Shown piece by piece: positions 31,682 through 44,096 of a DNA stretch of 64,000 nucleotides (the stretch's first letter is position 1; each line of letters opens with the position of its first letter). Source of the stretch: Stereum hirsutum FP-91666 SS1 (lineage: Eukaryota > Basidiomycota > Agaricomycetes > Russulales > Stereaceae). A program made the position numbers and the translations under genes. Under the pieces are notes generated by a model. It was given only the letters and a program-made list of their open reading frames with translations, was not told the origin of the DNA and made no database searches. The DNA is taken from assembly GCF_000264905.1 (NCBI RefSeq), contig NW_006763148.1, positions 775,575 to 839,574 on the forward strand, given 5' to 3'.

Positions 31682-34597
31682 TTAATCTGGCTCTTCCCAT
31701 GCTAATCGTCCAAACGCGACCAAAAATCCGGGCGTGGCCCCCATGGGCCATAGAAAGATTAGAGAAACAGGTATTTCAATCCCACCTGTACTCAACCCCA
31801 TCATACCTGATACCCAATTGAGATATCCTCTTGTATCGTAGGTCAAAAAGGGCTTTCCCGCCACCAATGGTGCATTCGTGGACTGGTGAACAATTGATGA
31901 GTTAAACAACCATGGAGTCGCCTCGGTTCGAGCTGAGTCGAGACGTAGACAAAGAAAGATAGAGCGCTCACCATACCAAGCGGCGCGAATCCACCGGTTG
32001 GATTCGGTCAGCTCGAGGCAGCCACTCAGCATTGTGTATATCTGCGTCATGATCAACATGCATTGGTCCTGTATGGCTAAATTCGCTGGCAGGTGGTTCT
32101 TCGCGATGGGCAGAGTGAACTCGCTTGGCGGAGAAAGCTCTCGTTGTCGTCGCGATCCATAGACTGGTTTATTCTGTGCATCCAAGTAAGCTCGGTGTTT
32201 CTCCTCATCAAGCACCACCATCCCCGCGGCCTTTATAGCCTCAATTCCGTGGTAGACTGACATGCGGGCCTGATGATTATTTCCGCCCCTAATAGAAGCC
32301 GCGGAGGGACCGCATCTGTCCTGGTACCACTGCATAGCTTCGTCGTGAGAATCGACTAGGGATGGATGCAGGGAACGGCCCGGAGATGGGTACGTAGAGC
32401 TCATCGAGCGTATATCAGCCTGGAGCTGTGCTTCCGTAGATGAGCGACGGAGATCCTTCGCAGCCATCCTTTTTCGAAGAGCTGCTGCTCCTTCGCCATC
32501 TTTTCTATCCCATGTACAGAGCTGGCAGTCGCAGGGCGTGGTGATTTTAGGATATAAGCGCTGTGCTCGATCCGAGTAACCGCCAATAGGAGAAGTATAT
32601 GCCAGTGTGATCTCGACTCCACGCTGGATGTCCTTGTTGGCACGAACGACGAGGAGGTCTCCCATGGTACGCCACGTCGCGTTTGGGATGCACGAATGGT
32701 TGAAGAATGAAGGTAGAATGTGCAGCGCGGCGGTGCTAGGTAAGTGGCCGCTCCCAGAAAGAGACGCTATGCCCACAGATTGGCCACCGAAGAAATTGTG
32801 GAAGGTGATGTCCTCAATGAGCGTAACATCAATGGGGTTCTGGCCCACATTGTCCGGACGAGTTTGGGGTGATGTAGGGGGAAATGGAAGCGCCGTGATA
32901 GACGGAAGCGGCATGGTGCCCTTGGAGCCAGAGTATAGTTCGCAGATGCGACTCATGTCATTTGTGCATCCATAGAGCCTTGATAACAGGTCAGAGTCGG
33001 ACATACCATGCATTCGACGACAGATGCTGCCTACCTTTCACAGACGCGAGAGGTCATCCGTAAATCTTCTGGGTGAGGCATCTTCTTGGTGTCAACATGT
33101 AGCGTATTCATTGAACCCTCTTGTTCTGTTCGAGGCTCGCTGACGACAAAAGCCTTGGATACCACCTTTGCATTCACAGGATGATAGACTCGCTTCAGGT
33201 AGATGTCTCAACGAATTGAGCCTTGGGCAACGTACCAGGATATCACCAGCCCGTACGTCTGCCTTCGCTCGAACACCCCGCCCTCCCCCTCGATTGCGTA
33301 CGGCACATACTTCAATAGGACCCACAAACTCAGCAGCATCAACCTTCGGATTCTTCTCGTCATTGCATTGATTGAAGATGGATTGCCAGTCATATATTCC
33401 GTCGGTACACTCCCTCTTGCGAGCGCGGCATCGAGCAATCCATTGATTGACTTCCGTCGTCTTCAAGCGCGACCGCAGAGCAGTGAACCTCTCAAGGGCG
33501 GTATCATATCGTCCCAAGCCATGTAAAGCTACGGCAGCGCGGTAGTCGCCCTTGTCCTCCGCGCCCTTACACGCCTCAAATGCAGGCGTTCCCCGAAGTT
33601 GGAGTACGTAAGTAGCGTCTCGAAGAGCGGCGTCGTGCCATTCCAAACGAAGATAGGCCTGGCAACGATTGAGGAGAAGTGAGCAGGACGTTGGATCCAT
33701 TTCGATGGCATGCGACCAGGCATGTATAGCAGCGAGATAGTGACGATCGCGATAGAACGCATCGCCTTTCGCTTTGAGAGCATCGGCTGTCGCCCAGTTG
33801 GCCCACTTCGTGTTGGCCAGCAGTGGATGCGAAGGACCGAGAAGAATGACGTCGGTCGGCGAGTCTACCTTGATTGTCGGGCTTTTGACGTTGCTATCGA
33901 AGAATTCTCTCATGTGTGGTTCGCGAATGGCCATGACAGTTTGTGAAGGAAATATAGCGTCGATAGCGGTACAGTGCGCTCGAAACAGGCCCGGGTGGTT
34001 GTCGATGGTAAGCAAGCTGGGTGTTCCTTTTTCGTCCTCGACGCCTAGTATGACAGATATGTCTCGAGCTGCGAGCAAGTATGAGAGCCGAACCATTGGA
34101 GATGAAAGTAAGCACTTACCTGCAGGGCAGATAGTCCGACAAATCAGAAAAGTGCCCTGTCGCGGGTACCTCACATTAGTTCACGAAAATGAGCGTGAAT
34201 TTATATAGATGTGCAGACTTCGTGGCGTTTGGGCGTTTCCAGGTCGGATATAAAGACTGTGTCGGGTATTCATCAGGGTCTGACCCTGAATAAGCTCTCT
34301 GGACGCACCTTTCGAGAGACTGTCTAAAGGGACAGAAGAAAACCCTTTCTTCAATCCGATGAAGCGCCACTCGCTGTCGAGCTTGTCACGATGATCGCCT
34401 GTACCGGAGTCTCGAGCCTTTGTTTGAGCCCTCATGTTCCGTATAGTCTGCAAAAGTGTTTGTCTATCAATAAACTGTGGCTTCATGGAAGGCTCGTCGC
34501 TGTCGATGCCCTGGTAATGCTCCACGCTGAGCAGTGCATTGAAGAATATCTCCATTGTTTGCGATGGGGATAAGTGTGAGGTAGGAAAGGAAGACAT
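31682..34597 (-). CDS. SET-domain protein with TPR-like repeats
   Basis: Multi-exon gene. Exon 1 (34597-34309) gives a helical N-terminus. Small exons around 34240-34110 encode a GTFLICRTICPA strand, followed by ARDISVILGVEDEKG. Helical repeats come next: ADALKAKGDAFYRDRHYLAA...AIEMDPTSCSLLLNRCQAYLRL is a clear TPR pair. The SET region is split by the repeats and an intron near 33014-33091: RGVRAKADVRAGDILV starts the domain and FFNHSCIPNATW, then NKDIQRGVEITLAY complete it (the NHSC and GEELTxxY-type motifs that bind S-adenosylmethionine). A post-SET-like CDCQLC follows. The arrangement resembles fungal SMYD-like/TPR-SET proteins, probably lysine methyltransferases; the substrate is unknown. 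It ends 538 nt upstream of the proteasome gene. Confidence 0.8.
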
Positions 34598-35164
34598 GAT
34601 TGAGGGGAAATGGAGAGGCACAGACTACGTTGTGGAAGCTGCTGTGGTTATGGGAATTTGCGCCTGCACTGTACTCTGCCGCCACACAAATTACGATTGC
34701 GGTAGCGTCATGGGGCATCGTGTTATTCTGCGCCCTTCGCCGTCACAACGCAGCCCCCTCAAAGAGGTCGATTCTAGAAGGCACTAAAGAGTCGTCTACG
34801 TTCATGTCGCGAATCGATGTCGCCGAGTCCGAGGAAAGTCATGGTGAGGCAATCATCAAGGCACTGCCCCGTCTGGCGACTCGGTTGTAGGTTTAGCTCT
34901 CGACCTACCGTCCAATGCGTGTCAGTGCAGCACACTCTAACCATGCTCTGACCAAATATGATACGGATGGCATCCGTTCGATTGTGCCGAATCATCTGTA
35001 AGTCTGATATCTTAATGGGGATCCGTTCCAACTGCAGTCAGAATAACAGATATAAAAAGTGCACTGTTTTACATACAGGTTCATCCAATCCTAACCTTCG
35101 TGAAGTATCGTACCACGCTATCCTCACCGCTCTCTATGTATCCTCCAAAGAATGATTCCATCAC
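34598..35164. other. Intergenic; no supported gene
   Basis: It contains the 5' flank of the SET gene and the 3' flank of the F-box gene. A plus-strand open stretch (34600-34890) has one hydrophobic segment but no ATG near its beginning and no splice partner. Confidence 0.35.
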
Positions 35165-37303
35165 TCAAGCATCAAAGTGTCTCACAACGACGCCCCGCTC
35201 ACCCGCCGTAACAATCCGCCTATCATCAAACGTGACAGCCGCTCTCTCCAGCCCTGCCTGTATATGTAGCTTCTCCACTCCACCCTGCATCCTTTTCCCG
35301 ACCCCTTCGCACTCGCTATCCCCACCCTCATCATCTTCGCCGTCAAAATCTATATCTCCACCTTCAGCATCCAGACCACGATCCACAGAGTGCCGACCCA
35401 GACTTTCTACTTCGACTCCAGTCCCCACCTCCAGGTCCCAAACCCAAACGCTACCATCCACGCCAAAACTGACACATCTCCCGTCCGCGAGAGCGAGGGC
35501 CTTTGACGGACCACTCGGTCCATATAGATTGCGGACGAATGTGAGCTTTGGATTACTGTTTGATGACGACGATGAAGGGAACGAAAGACGGTATAGTTGA
35601 ATAGGAAGAGAAGCTGGTGTATAGCTGGATACGCCGAAGTCGTGACTCGAGGGTGATGAAGGCGGCGATGGCGATGACGGCGATGATGTGCCGGGAAGTG
35701 GGTTCGCATACGAGTCGGCAGACGCGGACGCAGTTCCATATGGGTTATGGGTGGGTGCTGCAGCGGGTGCGAGGACGACCCATTTTCCATCCGTCTGCGT
35801 GCCCGAAACATGAAGGACCTTTCTTCCCCACTGTTCCCTGACGAGCTTGTACTTCGCCTGATCGATAAACCCAAACGGTATATCGAATGCCCGCGTACTC
35901 CTCGAGGAACATAATCGTATAGCGCGACTTTCTTCGGATGGACTCTCGGAATCCAGTAGCGAGGTTGAGAAGTTGATCCCACAGAGCGCAGAGGTAGAAG
36001 GACCGATGAGGGATGAGAATTCCGATGAAGCAACATTCGAGATTAAGATTTCTGTCACTCCTACACTCCAATGTTCTGGAAACACGGGGCTGGCATAGGT
36101 CAACAGCACGCGCCATTGGTATATTCCACGGAGCTTATCTTGGAAGGGCATGGTGAGGACCATGCTGGACGGTGGGTACGAAGTGAAGCTGTTGAGAGTA
36201 TCTCGAAGTTGGAACTTGTCGCCCGAGAGGTCGTAGATGGAAAGATGGAAAGACGACGATAGGGTGACGAGGAGCGGATGATGGTATGCGACATGGTGTA
36301 CTGCGACAGTTCGTTGCGTACGGGTTGATGGCGCGTAAGCATGAGTAGTTGTGAGCGACTGAGATGTGGAGAGCACTTGTACGATAATTTCGCCTGAGGA
36401 GAGGCAGACGACGAGTCGGGTTTGTGGCGGACTTGATGAAGGTGGGCTTTGATCTACAGCTATAGCGGTAATGTGTTGCAAAACATTTCTACGCTGCGGC
36501 TGAACTCGTAGGCTTGTTCTCTGCCCATAAGGTGAGATGAGAATGAGTTCGGGAGAGGTCGAAGGCATTGGAGAAGCGAGAATGGTGGCGGTGCCAGCAA
36601 GGACTACGTGTGTAGTACGTGTTCTGGTATAAACATCTCGCTGCAGTCCGTGAAGTCTTGACGAGGAGGGGCCTGGGATGGGAGTGTCCTCCGACTCGAA
36701 ATTCACGTGAGATGTGCGGCAGCGACCTAAGAATTGTGAAGCAATGACGCTTGATTAGAATGATGCATCGAAGGTAAAGAGCTCTCTGACCAGTCCTCCA
36801 GTTCGTGCTGATCCTAAACATCTGCTTCCAATCCTTTGATAGTTCAGGATCCTGCACCTCGACCGCCTTTCCATGTGGAAGGGGTTTAACTTCTCTCCCG
36901 TCGCTCCGTCCCAGCTGAGACCTCAAGCCTGTTATGAAGCCCCTGCCGCCCCTTAACCTTCCTTTCCCATACTCCCTTAGATATAGCCCTTTCCACAGCT
37001 ACGACAATCGTCTCGATAGATGAACATCACCGAGTTCTCTCAATAGGGAATAAGATGAGGCGATGGGATATGTACCTGGTTGTCAAGCGCTAGACGTGCC
37101 CAGTTTCGGTTCGTCCTTTGGACAGCACAGAGATCACGGTAAGAAAGATGAGAGAATATGTGCAGGATGAGCTCGTCGTAGAAGAGTGTATCAAAGGTTT
37201 CAAGTGAGCGACGTGGGACAGATACTGAGGTGTCTCCTTCGGTATGGGCTCGCTTCGGGCGAGGAAGCGCAACCAAGCCAGGAGAAAGCGAACGCTTCGA
37301 CAT
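35165..37303 (-). CDS. F-box protein with WD/beta-propeller-like C-terminal part
   Basis: Three exons (37303-37076, 36998-36791, 36726-35165) give 665 residues. After a basic segment (PRPKRAHTEGD), the F-box lies at residues ~30-75: FYDELILHIFSHLSYRDLCAVQRTNRNWARLALD. It is continued by LWKGLYLREYGKGR and ISTNWRTGRCR, the standard F-box-to-beta linker. The rest forms weak beta-propeller-like repeats (VWVWDLEVGTGVEVESLG near the end). The middle holds a Ser/Pro tract (GTSSPSSPSPPSSPSSHDFG). F-box proteins recruit substrates to SCF ubiquitin ligases through Skp1; the target is unknown. It is divergent from the WDR83 homologue, only 201 nt apart. Confidence 0.75.
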
Positions 37304-37504
37304 ATTTCAAGACAATTCAAGAGATGCACGCCTCTTTCTACTTGACTAGACAGAGACTAGATACGTCGACGTGATAAGTGAGAGTCAAGCCCACCGTAGA
37401 CGCCGTTTACGGTTTAGTCACTGCTTGACGGAAGTCCCGGGCCGTCGGGCTTTGGTGGATATTCATGTTTTGTTTGGATTTTGTTTCGCACAACTTCCAC
37501 GACC
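37304..37504. promoter_or_regulatory. Bidirectional promoter between F-box gene and WDR83 homologue
   Basis: Only 201 bp separate the two divergent start codons, so the core promoters must be shared or interleaved. No TATA box is evident. Confidence 0.6.
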
Positions 37505-38862
37505 ATGGCACCCTCTCGGGGCCCGCAACCCCTCCCTCGTACCCTTCACAAAACGCTTTCATCTCATAAGGGCGCAGTACACGTCTCACGCTACGCTAAA
37601 GGAGCCGCAAAATATGTTCTCACCGGTGGGCAAGACCGGTCCATTCGTCTCTGGAACCCAAGTCTTGGTACAGAAATCAAGTCGTATAACGCTCATGGAT
37701 ACGAGGTACTCTCGATATGCGTGTACGAGCATCATCATATGCTGCTAGTAACATTTGACTGACATTACGATGTGGGCCGACGTAGTGCACACGACAACGC
37801 GAAATTCGCATCTTCCGGAGGCGATAGGTCTGTGTTCATATGGGACGTCACGTCCGGAGAGACCATTCGACGGATTTCTGGACACATGACAAAGATCAAC
37901 GTCGTCGAGTTCAACAAGGATGCTACCGTCGTTGCCAGTGGTATGTCCACATTATCCTTGATCATCTCGCTGTTCTTGTCGATATCAAGTGTGGCCCTGA
38001 TTGTGGCACTTCGTTGTCATCGTTCAGGCTCGTATGATTCAACCGTCAAGCTCTGGGATCTGAGGTGTGCTCTCATGTACTCCTTCACAGCTTCATTCAA
38101 TGTTGACTTTTCGAACCCAGATCCCAGAACAGACAGCCCATCCAGTCGTTGGAAGAAGCGCGGGACTCTGTTCAGACGCTTTACATCGGTCCCACAATCA
38201 TCATGTCTGGCTCAGTCGACGGTCACGTCCGTACATACGACCTTCGCAAGGGCGAATTTCGCGCGGACTACATCGGACGTACGCATTTTCTCCGGGCACC
38301 TTTTCCATCTTTCGTTGAACCTGTGTTCGTTTCTCAGACCCGGTAACATCCATCGTCCCGACTCAAGACGAGTCGACTTATCTCGTCACCACGCTCGACG
38401 GACACATTCGACTCATGGATGCCTTCAGCGGAAAGATGCTCAATGACTTTACTGGCCATAGTCATACTTCTTACAGGTGTAGGGCATGTTTTGGTCACGG
38501 AGAAGCCAGCGTGGTGTGTGGAGACGAGAAGGGAGAGGTCTGGGCTTGGGACCTACTTGACGTGAGTCTCCATCTCCTTGTGATATCGTCTAGAATCTCT
38601 GATCGTAGGGGATGTGGCACTGAGCATTGGTTGCTGACTCGTTGATATTCGATCGATACTCCTGGTCTTGGTTCTGCTGCTCGTGCTATTCCCGTATGTG
38701 TCCTTGGAACAGTCAACTCCCCTCCAGCCCAACCCACCACCAAAAGTGCACCACAAGGTCATCACTTGGACGGAACACCACCCAAATGAGGCTGGGGAGA
38801 TGATAACTGCCAGTGCTGACGGCACGGTGAAAGTCTGGAGACACCCAGACTCGGGTTCCTGA
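37505..38862 (+). CDS. WD40 protein, WDR83/MORG1 homologue
   Basis: The start ATG at 37505 is in good context (GACCATGG). Conserved landmarks of the family in order: LSSHKGAVHVSRYA, YVLTGGQDRSIRLWNP, NAHGYEVLS, FASSGGDRSVFIWDV, GETIRRISGH, KINVVEFNKDATVVASGS, YDSTVKLWDLR, QSLEEARDSVQTLYI, IIMSGSVDGHVRTYDLR, LVTTLDGHIRLMD, GEVWAWDLLD, ITASADGTVKVWR, that is, seven WD repeats forming one propeller. In animals this protein is a MAPK scaffold and associates with the spliceosome. Introns interrupt the repeats (for example after SICV near 37721 and around 37941-38028). The assembled length is close to the family norm of about 315 residues. Confidence 0.88.
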
Positions 38863-39076
38863 CATTCCGATATCCATGTACTTTTGTATCGAGATTCGTT
38901 GACTTGTCTAATATATTGAGCTTGTCTTCTTGAGAGATAGCGAGAACATTGGTGTAGAATAATCGTACAATGACGGCTTGTATTCAAAGCATCATGCAGG
39001 TAGCGAAGTGCCAAAAGCTAGTGAACAGACAGGAAACGGAAAACTATGACGGCAGGACTGAGTCGATACGCCAATA

Positions 39077-39733
39077 TCATCGTTTGGCCTGGTTGGCGGA
39101 TTCTGCACAACCAACACCAGAAATGAGTATCATTCATAACAACAACTAAGGGTAGATCGCATGATGATGATGAACGAAAAGATAGCGAGGGACGTACCTC
39201 GTCGTGTGGCGTCCTCCAATAACTGCGTGTCGACGTGCTCTGATGGCAGCTGAACATACCGCACCACAGACCCACGAATAAAGCAGTTCTTTACCGCCAT
39301 CTATACCAAACACATAAACATCCAAAATTCTACAGTCAGAGAGCGAACGTCGAACAAAGTGGACAGTACGCACCATGTGTGGGTGTCGCGCCGGATCCAT
39401 CACCTCGATCTGGTCCAACCTGATGTTCAAGAACCTAACAAACGCCCATCCATAAGTTCACATTCACCCAATGCGTAACACCCAAATCCCGTCCAGCCCT
39501 TGTTCGAAGGGCCATGGAATATTGAAAGAACGTACTGGTCCACAGACTTGAGCGTTCCAGTGATAGAAAGATCATTTTTGAGCTCGACGGTGACGCGTTG
39601 GTCCGTGAGCGTCTTGAATACGGAGAAGATGAGCTGTATCGCGTCGTTTCACGTCATGGGGGCAAACAGCAGAAAAGCTATGAATCAGTTGGGTGAGGAA
39701 GTAAAGTGGCAGTTAGTCGGCGGTACTCACCAT
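39077..39733 (-). CDS. LSM2: U6 snRNA-associated Sm-like protein LSm2
   Basis: Five exons (39733-39731, only the ATG; 39633-39536; 39434-39374; 39300-39198; 39102-39077) give 96 residues. The product starts MLIFSVFKTLTDQRVTVELK, continues NDLSITGTLKSVDQ (Sm1 motif), then FLNIRLDQIEVMD, and VKNCFIRGSVVRYVQLP (Sm2 motif) and ends with a short helix. These are LSm2-specific landmarks, including the pairing of VELKNDLSI with RGSVVRYV. LSm2 is part of the LSm1-7 (mRNA decay) and LSm2-8 (U6 snRNA) rings. Confidence 0.93.
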
Positions 39734-40284
39734 GATGGTGGTAGGACGCAAAGCTTGCGCAAACGGGCGCGTGTGTTGTGGCGTTCAAGTGGCGTCCATG
39801 TTACTGCTGTTACTGTGTCCGGTCTGAGATGAGGCAGGCGTCTTCAATAAGTATCACATATTCGGCCGGCTGAGTAAGTGCAGTCTATACACGAGTATGA
39901 GAATTTCCCTGATTTTCGATAGCATGCCATTGCATGTTGGGTTCAGGCATTGTGCAATATCTCAAAATTTGGCGTTTAATTGTCAGGTTCGGGCTCCGAT
40001 TCGGAATGTTCCGCATAACCCCGGGCCACGTTTTCTTTCAACCAAGACACGACTGTACATGTCTCATACTTCAACCGTACCTTTGCTGCACGCCCGTCGT
40101 CTCGCACTTGCTGCACTTGTCCTTGAAGTCCATAACAGATTAGTACTTTGATATCGCTCACAGAAACCGGCCCCCAGACGTGTGAACCTGCGTCCAACAT
40201 ACCAGAACATCAATCGCTACGGTATGCAGTTTTCAGTTACACGCGTTACTTTTCTGACCTTTCTAATAACATCATTATACCTAG

Positions 40285-41979
40285 ATGCATCATGTATTGA
40301 CTGTCCAAGAAATCATCGCCCATATCTTTGGTTTCTTGGATCAAAGGTCCAATGCCCGGAACGCTTGTGTGTGCAAGACTTGGTCGGAGTGCGCGCTGGA
40401 TGCCGTTTGGTATGAGGTGCCACTGCCCAATGTATTTTCATCCTTGAGTCCCATGGAAAAGCGAGACTGGACGGGACTGGTGAGTCTTCACAGCATTAAC
40501 AGCGGGTGTGCTTTTAGATGCTAACCATCCACTGCGATGCAGTCGTTCGTGAAGTCTCCCAACGACGCTGACTGGGTACGATTCATGCAAAATACCCGTC
40601 GTGTCAGACGCATCAAAGATTCGAGCAATCGTCCCACCTTTGCTCTCACTGCACTATATGAGATCGCGGCCTCGCGACCGCATTCCCCTATCTTTCCCAA
40701 CCTTCGTCACATCCAGGGGTCTAGGGGCAGTTCCACTTTCGAGAACCTCTTCCTTCAAAGCGGTCCGGCAACGTCTCTCGATATATTAGCTTCTAGACCT
40801 GCTCGAGGCAACTACGATCTTCCCTGCCCATCCACTTCCGAGGCTCTATTCGACAGAATCATGGATAGACTTCCATCCCTTCAGAGATTCGAAATCAACG
40901 ATGCACAGAAAATAAGCGACAAGGACGCTAACGAGATCGCTAACGAGATCCCAAGATTTATCAAGAAATTTTCCGCCTTAACGGTCGTTTCACTTACCCC
41001 GTGCCTCCTCACATCGGCCGTCATGTCGAGCCTCGCCCGCCTGCCATGTCTCTATTCCCTCCGAATGCCCATCAAAGATTTTGGAGTCCTCGACGGGACC
41101 CTTCACGTCTCGAACCTGGCTGATGTAGAGCTTGATTCCGATTCCTTTCCATCTCTTCGCGAGATTTCGCTCTCGGCACCCTTACAACAAGCTCAAACAT
41201 TTTTCACCCACAAAAACTTCCCCTTGGGGAACTTAACCAAGTTGTCGTTATATTATACCCTTCAAGAGGTCGCATCGCATCGTGATCTTCAGGTCCACGA
41301 CTTCCTATCGATGCTCGCACCCGTATGTCAAAACCTTCAGCAGCTGGAATTCTTGGTCGAGTGTCCGGTGATTGTTCAGGACGATGACTCGTGTCTCACT
41401 TTCCGGGATATCAGCCCTATTCTGGATTTCCCTGCACTGAGAAAATTGACCCTCATACATGATGAAGCTATCGAGATGACAGATGATGAGGCGGAAACAC
41501 TAGCTCTGCGTTGGTCGACTCTCGAAGAGCTCTCCCTTAATCCTTGTCCTACCCTCGCCCACCCAGAGGATGCCTCGATGACTCTGAATGCCCTCATTCC
41601 ATTTTGTCGTCATTGCCCGAATCTCCGTCAACTCTCACTGTTTGTTGATGCCGTTGCACCTGTCACCGTTCCGACGAACCTCAGTGCCCTCCGTCCCCTT
41701 CTTTCCTTCGATATGGGCGCATCACACTTGCCATCTTATAGTGACCGGAAAGGTTGGGACATCATACGTGGTACCCTCCCTCACTTCTTTGCGCGCATCC
41801 TCCGTGACTCCAGTAGCCTCAAGTTTGAGCGTTCTTCTGCTGGATTTTGCAATATTTCGAAGGACCGGAAAAATTTGCTTTCATTGATCTCGCTCGTCAT
41901 GGAGGAACTGTGGGAACGGGAGAAGGCGGTGAAAGAAGCAAAGGCAGAGGGTATGCGACAGTTCACGCGACAGTGCTGA
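40285..41979 (+). CDS. F-box protein with leucine-rich-repeat-like C-terminus
   Basis: Two exons (40285-40479, 40543-41979), 543 residues. The F-box is at the very start: VLTVQEIIAHIFGFLDQRSNARNACVCKTWSECALDAVWYEV. The rest consists of irregular leucine-rich repeats (LPSLQRFEIND, SALTVVSLTPCLL, FPSLREISLS, LGNLTKLSLYY, FPALRKLTLIHDE, STLEELSLNPC, CPNLRQLSLFV), ending with a charged helix. This is the commonest F-box architecture in Agaricomycetes, where it is greatly expanded; a substrate-recognition role in an SCF complex is inferred. It is divergent from LSM2, 551 bp away. Confidence 0.8.
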
Positions 41980-42441
41980 GTCGCAGCTCACCCTCGCAGA
42001 ATTTATAGATTACCTATGCATATCTAAAGCTGCAAGCAGAGCACTTTCATAATTTGAGCACCCATGATTGCCGATTTGTTACACTCCCAGATAGACACTC
42101 CTGTATGTACACAGATGGCCAATGATTCGAAAGCCAGAACATGCCAATAGTATCATTTTGTAGTATACTACCATTGACAGAGCCTTGATCTACTCCGCAA
42201 CGTTTCTCGCCAGCCTTGCTTCAGTTGGGTAAGGCAGACGGATTGCGACACAGTCACTTGTCAAAGTACTTGTGCTATCACAATAAATATTGTTTTGCCC
42301 TCCTTGACACGCGCAGCTCGAACTTCTCGGGCCGTCTTTGCTGTCCATTGTTCGCTGGACGGGATTTGCCGGACTTCGCTGTGATTTGGTCGTTGTCGAT
42401 GGTAGGTTCGCCGTTACTTTTTGGTGTCTTCCATTGACAAC

Positions 42442-44096
42442 ATGGTGTTCACTCGTAAACGCACCCTCACGCTTGATTCTGCCGACTCTGGGCAACCCAT
42501 GGCAAAACGCGTATGCCATCAATGGCTACCTCAATCTTCACCAGCTCAGATTCAGACGAAAGTCGACTCTCTCGACACATCGCGGAGTCTCATGCCCTTA
42601 CCTCTTTCTACGGCCACAGCGTCATTACCTCCTGCTTCACCTGTTCCGCATTGCTCAAATAAGCCAGAGTCATCGCTCTCTGTATCGCCGTCTTCGTCCT
42701 CTAATTATCTGTCGCCATCACTGTCTCCGGCTTCATTGCTAAGTTCCAGCCTGACGCCTCCCTCCTCACCACCTACTGCCACAACACTTTCGTCGCCGCC
42801 TATCGTGCGCAAAACACCTTCATCAGGTGCTGTCGGAAGGACTCCTGTGTCTTCTCCAGATGATTCTTCGACCGACGAGGCTCGCCTCGCAGCGCGTTAC
42901 CAGGACGATTTCAGGCGGGTTTGGTCTAGCAGCGTAGTCATGCTACAGGCGACAGTCGGTGTATACGAGCTCATCACTCGCCTTGGTATCTGGACTGGAG
43001 ATACCAAGGACTTTGGAGTTCTGGCCCGCGCTCATCCCGACCTGGCCCAGGTCCTGTACAGGACTCGTGAGACTGGGAATCTCCGCGAAATTTCTACTCA
43101 TCGTGAGTTCATCGTTCACCCTCAATCCTTCCGCCGTCTAACGCGGCTGGTAGCTGCCTTCCACAATCCATTGAACACTGTCATCAATAATGTCATTGAC
43201 CGTGTCAGTTATATATTCACTGCAATCCGGGATGGAGCCCTTCCCTCCGTGTCCTTTCTTCAGCACGCGGGCGTCGAGTCTCGAAACATACCTTATCTGC
43301 ACGATCTTGATAACTCAAGTACTGCCAGCTCTATCAAGATCGCTGATGAGCTCATGAACACCAAAAGGTCAGTTCCTATTTTCCATAAAATTCAAGAGCG
43401 AAGTACTGAATGACTTGCAGAGGCTACATCACTGCGTCATCGACAAGAAAGACCAGCCTCCTTATCCAAGGTCTTCTTCAGTACTGGGGCCTTTATTTCT
43501 CATTCTCTGCGGCCACCTCTCGAGACGAATCCGGGATCCCTTCAACTTCACCGGACCTTGCGTTTGCGCTCAAAACGCTCGCCCGGTTACGAGCTTCGTC
43601 CGCCTGCAGGAGCACCGATTTCTCTCGCTCTCTGGACAAAGTCTTCTACGCCCTTTACCTCTCTCGAATCCTCGTCCTTCATCATTTTCTGGACAGCCTC
43701 CCACCAGCTCTCTCAGAAAGTCAAGCCCGCAAAGAATGGATCTACTTCCAACTTGCGCCACCGTGCACATCGTTGGGCGTCGATATCTTCACGTTTGTGC
43801 TCGAGGGTGTCTTAGGAGGGGACGTCGATGATCTTCGTCGTAGCGCGGAATGCAAATTGACCGGTCTGGGATGGAGGAACCATAAGTGGTTTTCCAGGTC
43901 ACTTACTGCGTCTTACGAAGATGAAGGCGCCTATCTCGATTGTCGAGAGGGGAAACTTCCACCGCTGTACCTCGTCACCGATGAGATTGAGACGCACGCT
44001 AGTGCCAGTGAGAAGGTCAAACCCCGGGTTGCTCGTCGTGTCGCTCGAAGACGCGCGGAGGTCTACTCTTTATTCTCCCGGCCTGATTCATTGTGA
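42442..44096 (+). CDS. Truncated Crinkler-family NTPase homologue (paralogue B)
   Basis: Two introns: 43103-43153 (51 nt, in frame, inferred from the paralogues) and 43368-43420. About 516 residues. Residues 1-140 are Ser/Pro-rich with a basic start (FTRKRTL, AKRVCHQ). A helical region follows (VYELITRLGIWTGDTKDFGV; ARAHPDLAQVLYRTRETGNL). The exon after the second intron corresponds to the P-loop start of the full-length paralogue at 55693-59567, but the loop reads SSTRKTSL and lacks the glycines. Then come LLQYWGLYFSF, FYALYLSRILVLHHFLDSLP, RKEWIYFQLAPP and a Walker-B-like LYLVTDE, after which the protein ends about 35 residues later. The remaining NTPase and the nuclease are absent and no remnant is seen downstream. 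Role unknown; ATP hydrolysis is unlikely. Confidence 0.6.

Noticed and set aside
34600..34890. Small membrane-protein ORF
   Set aside because: It opens with TTG, not ATG, has no splice partner, and overlaps the 5' flank of the SET gene. One hydrophobic stretch is not enough.
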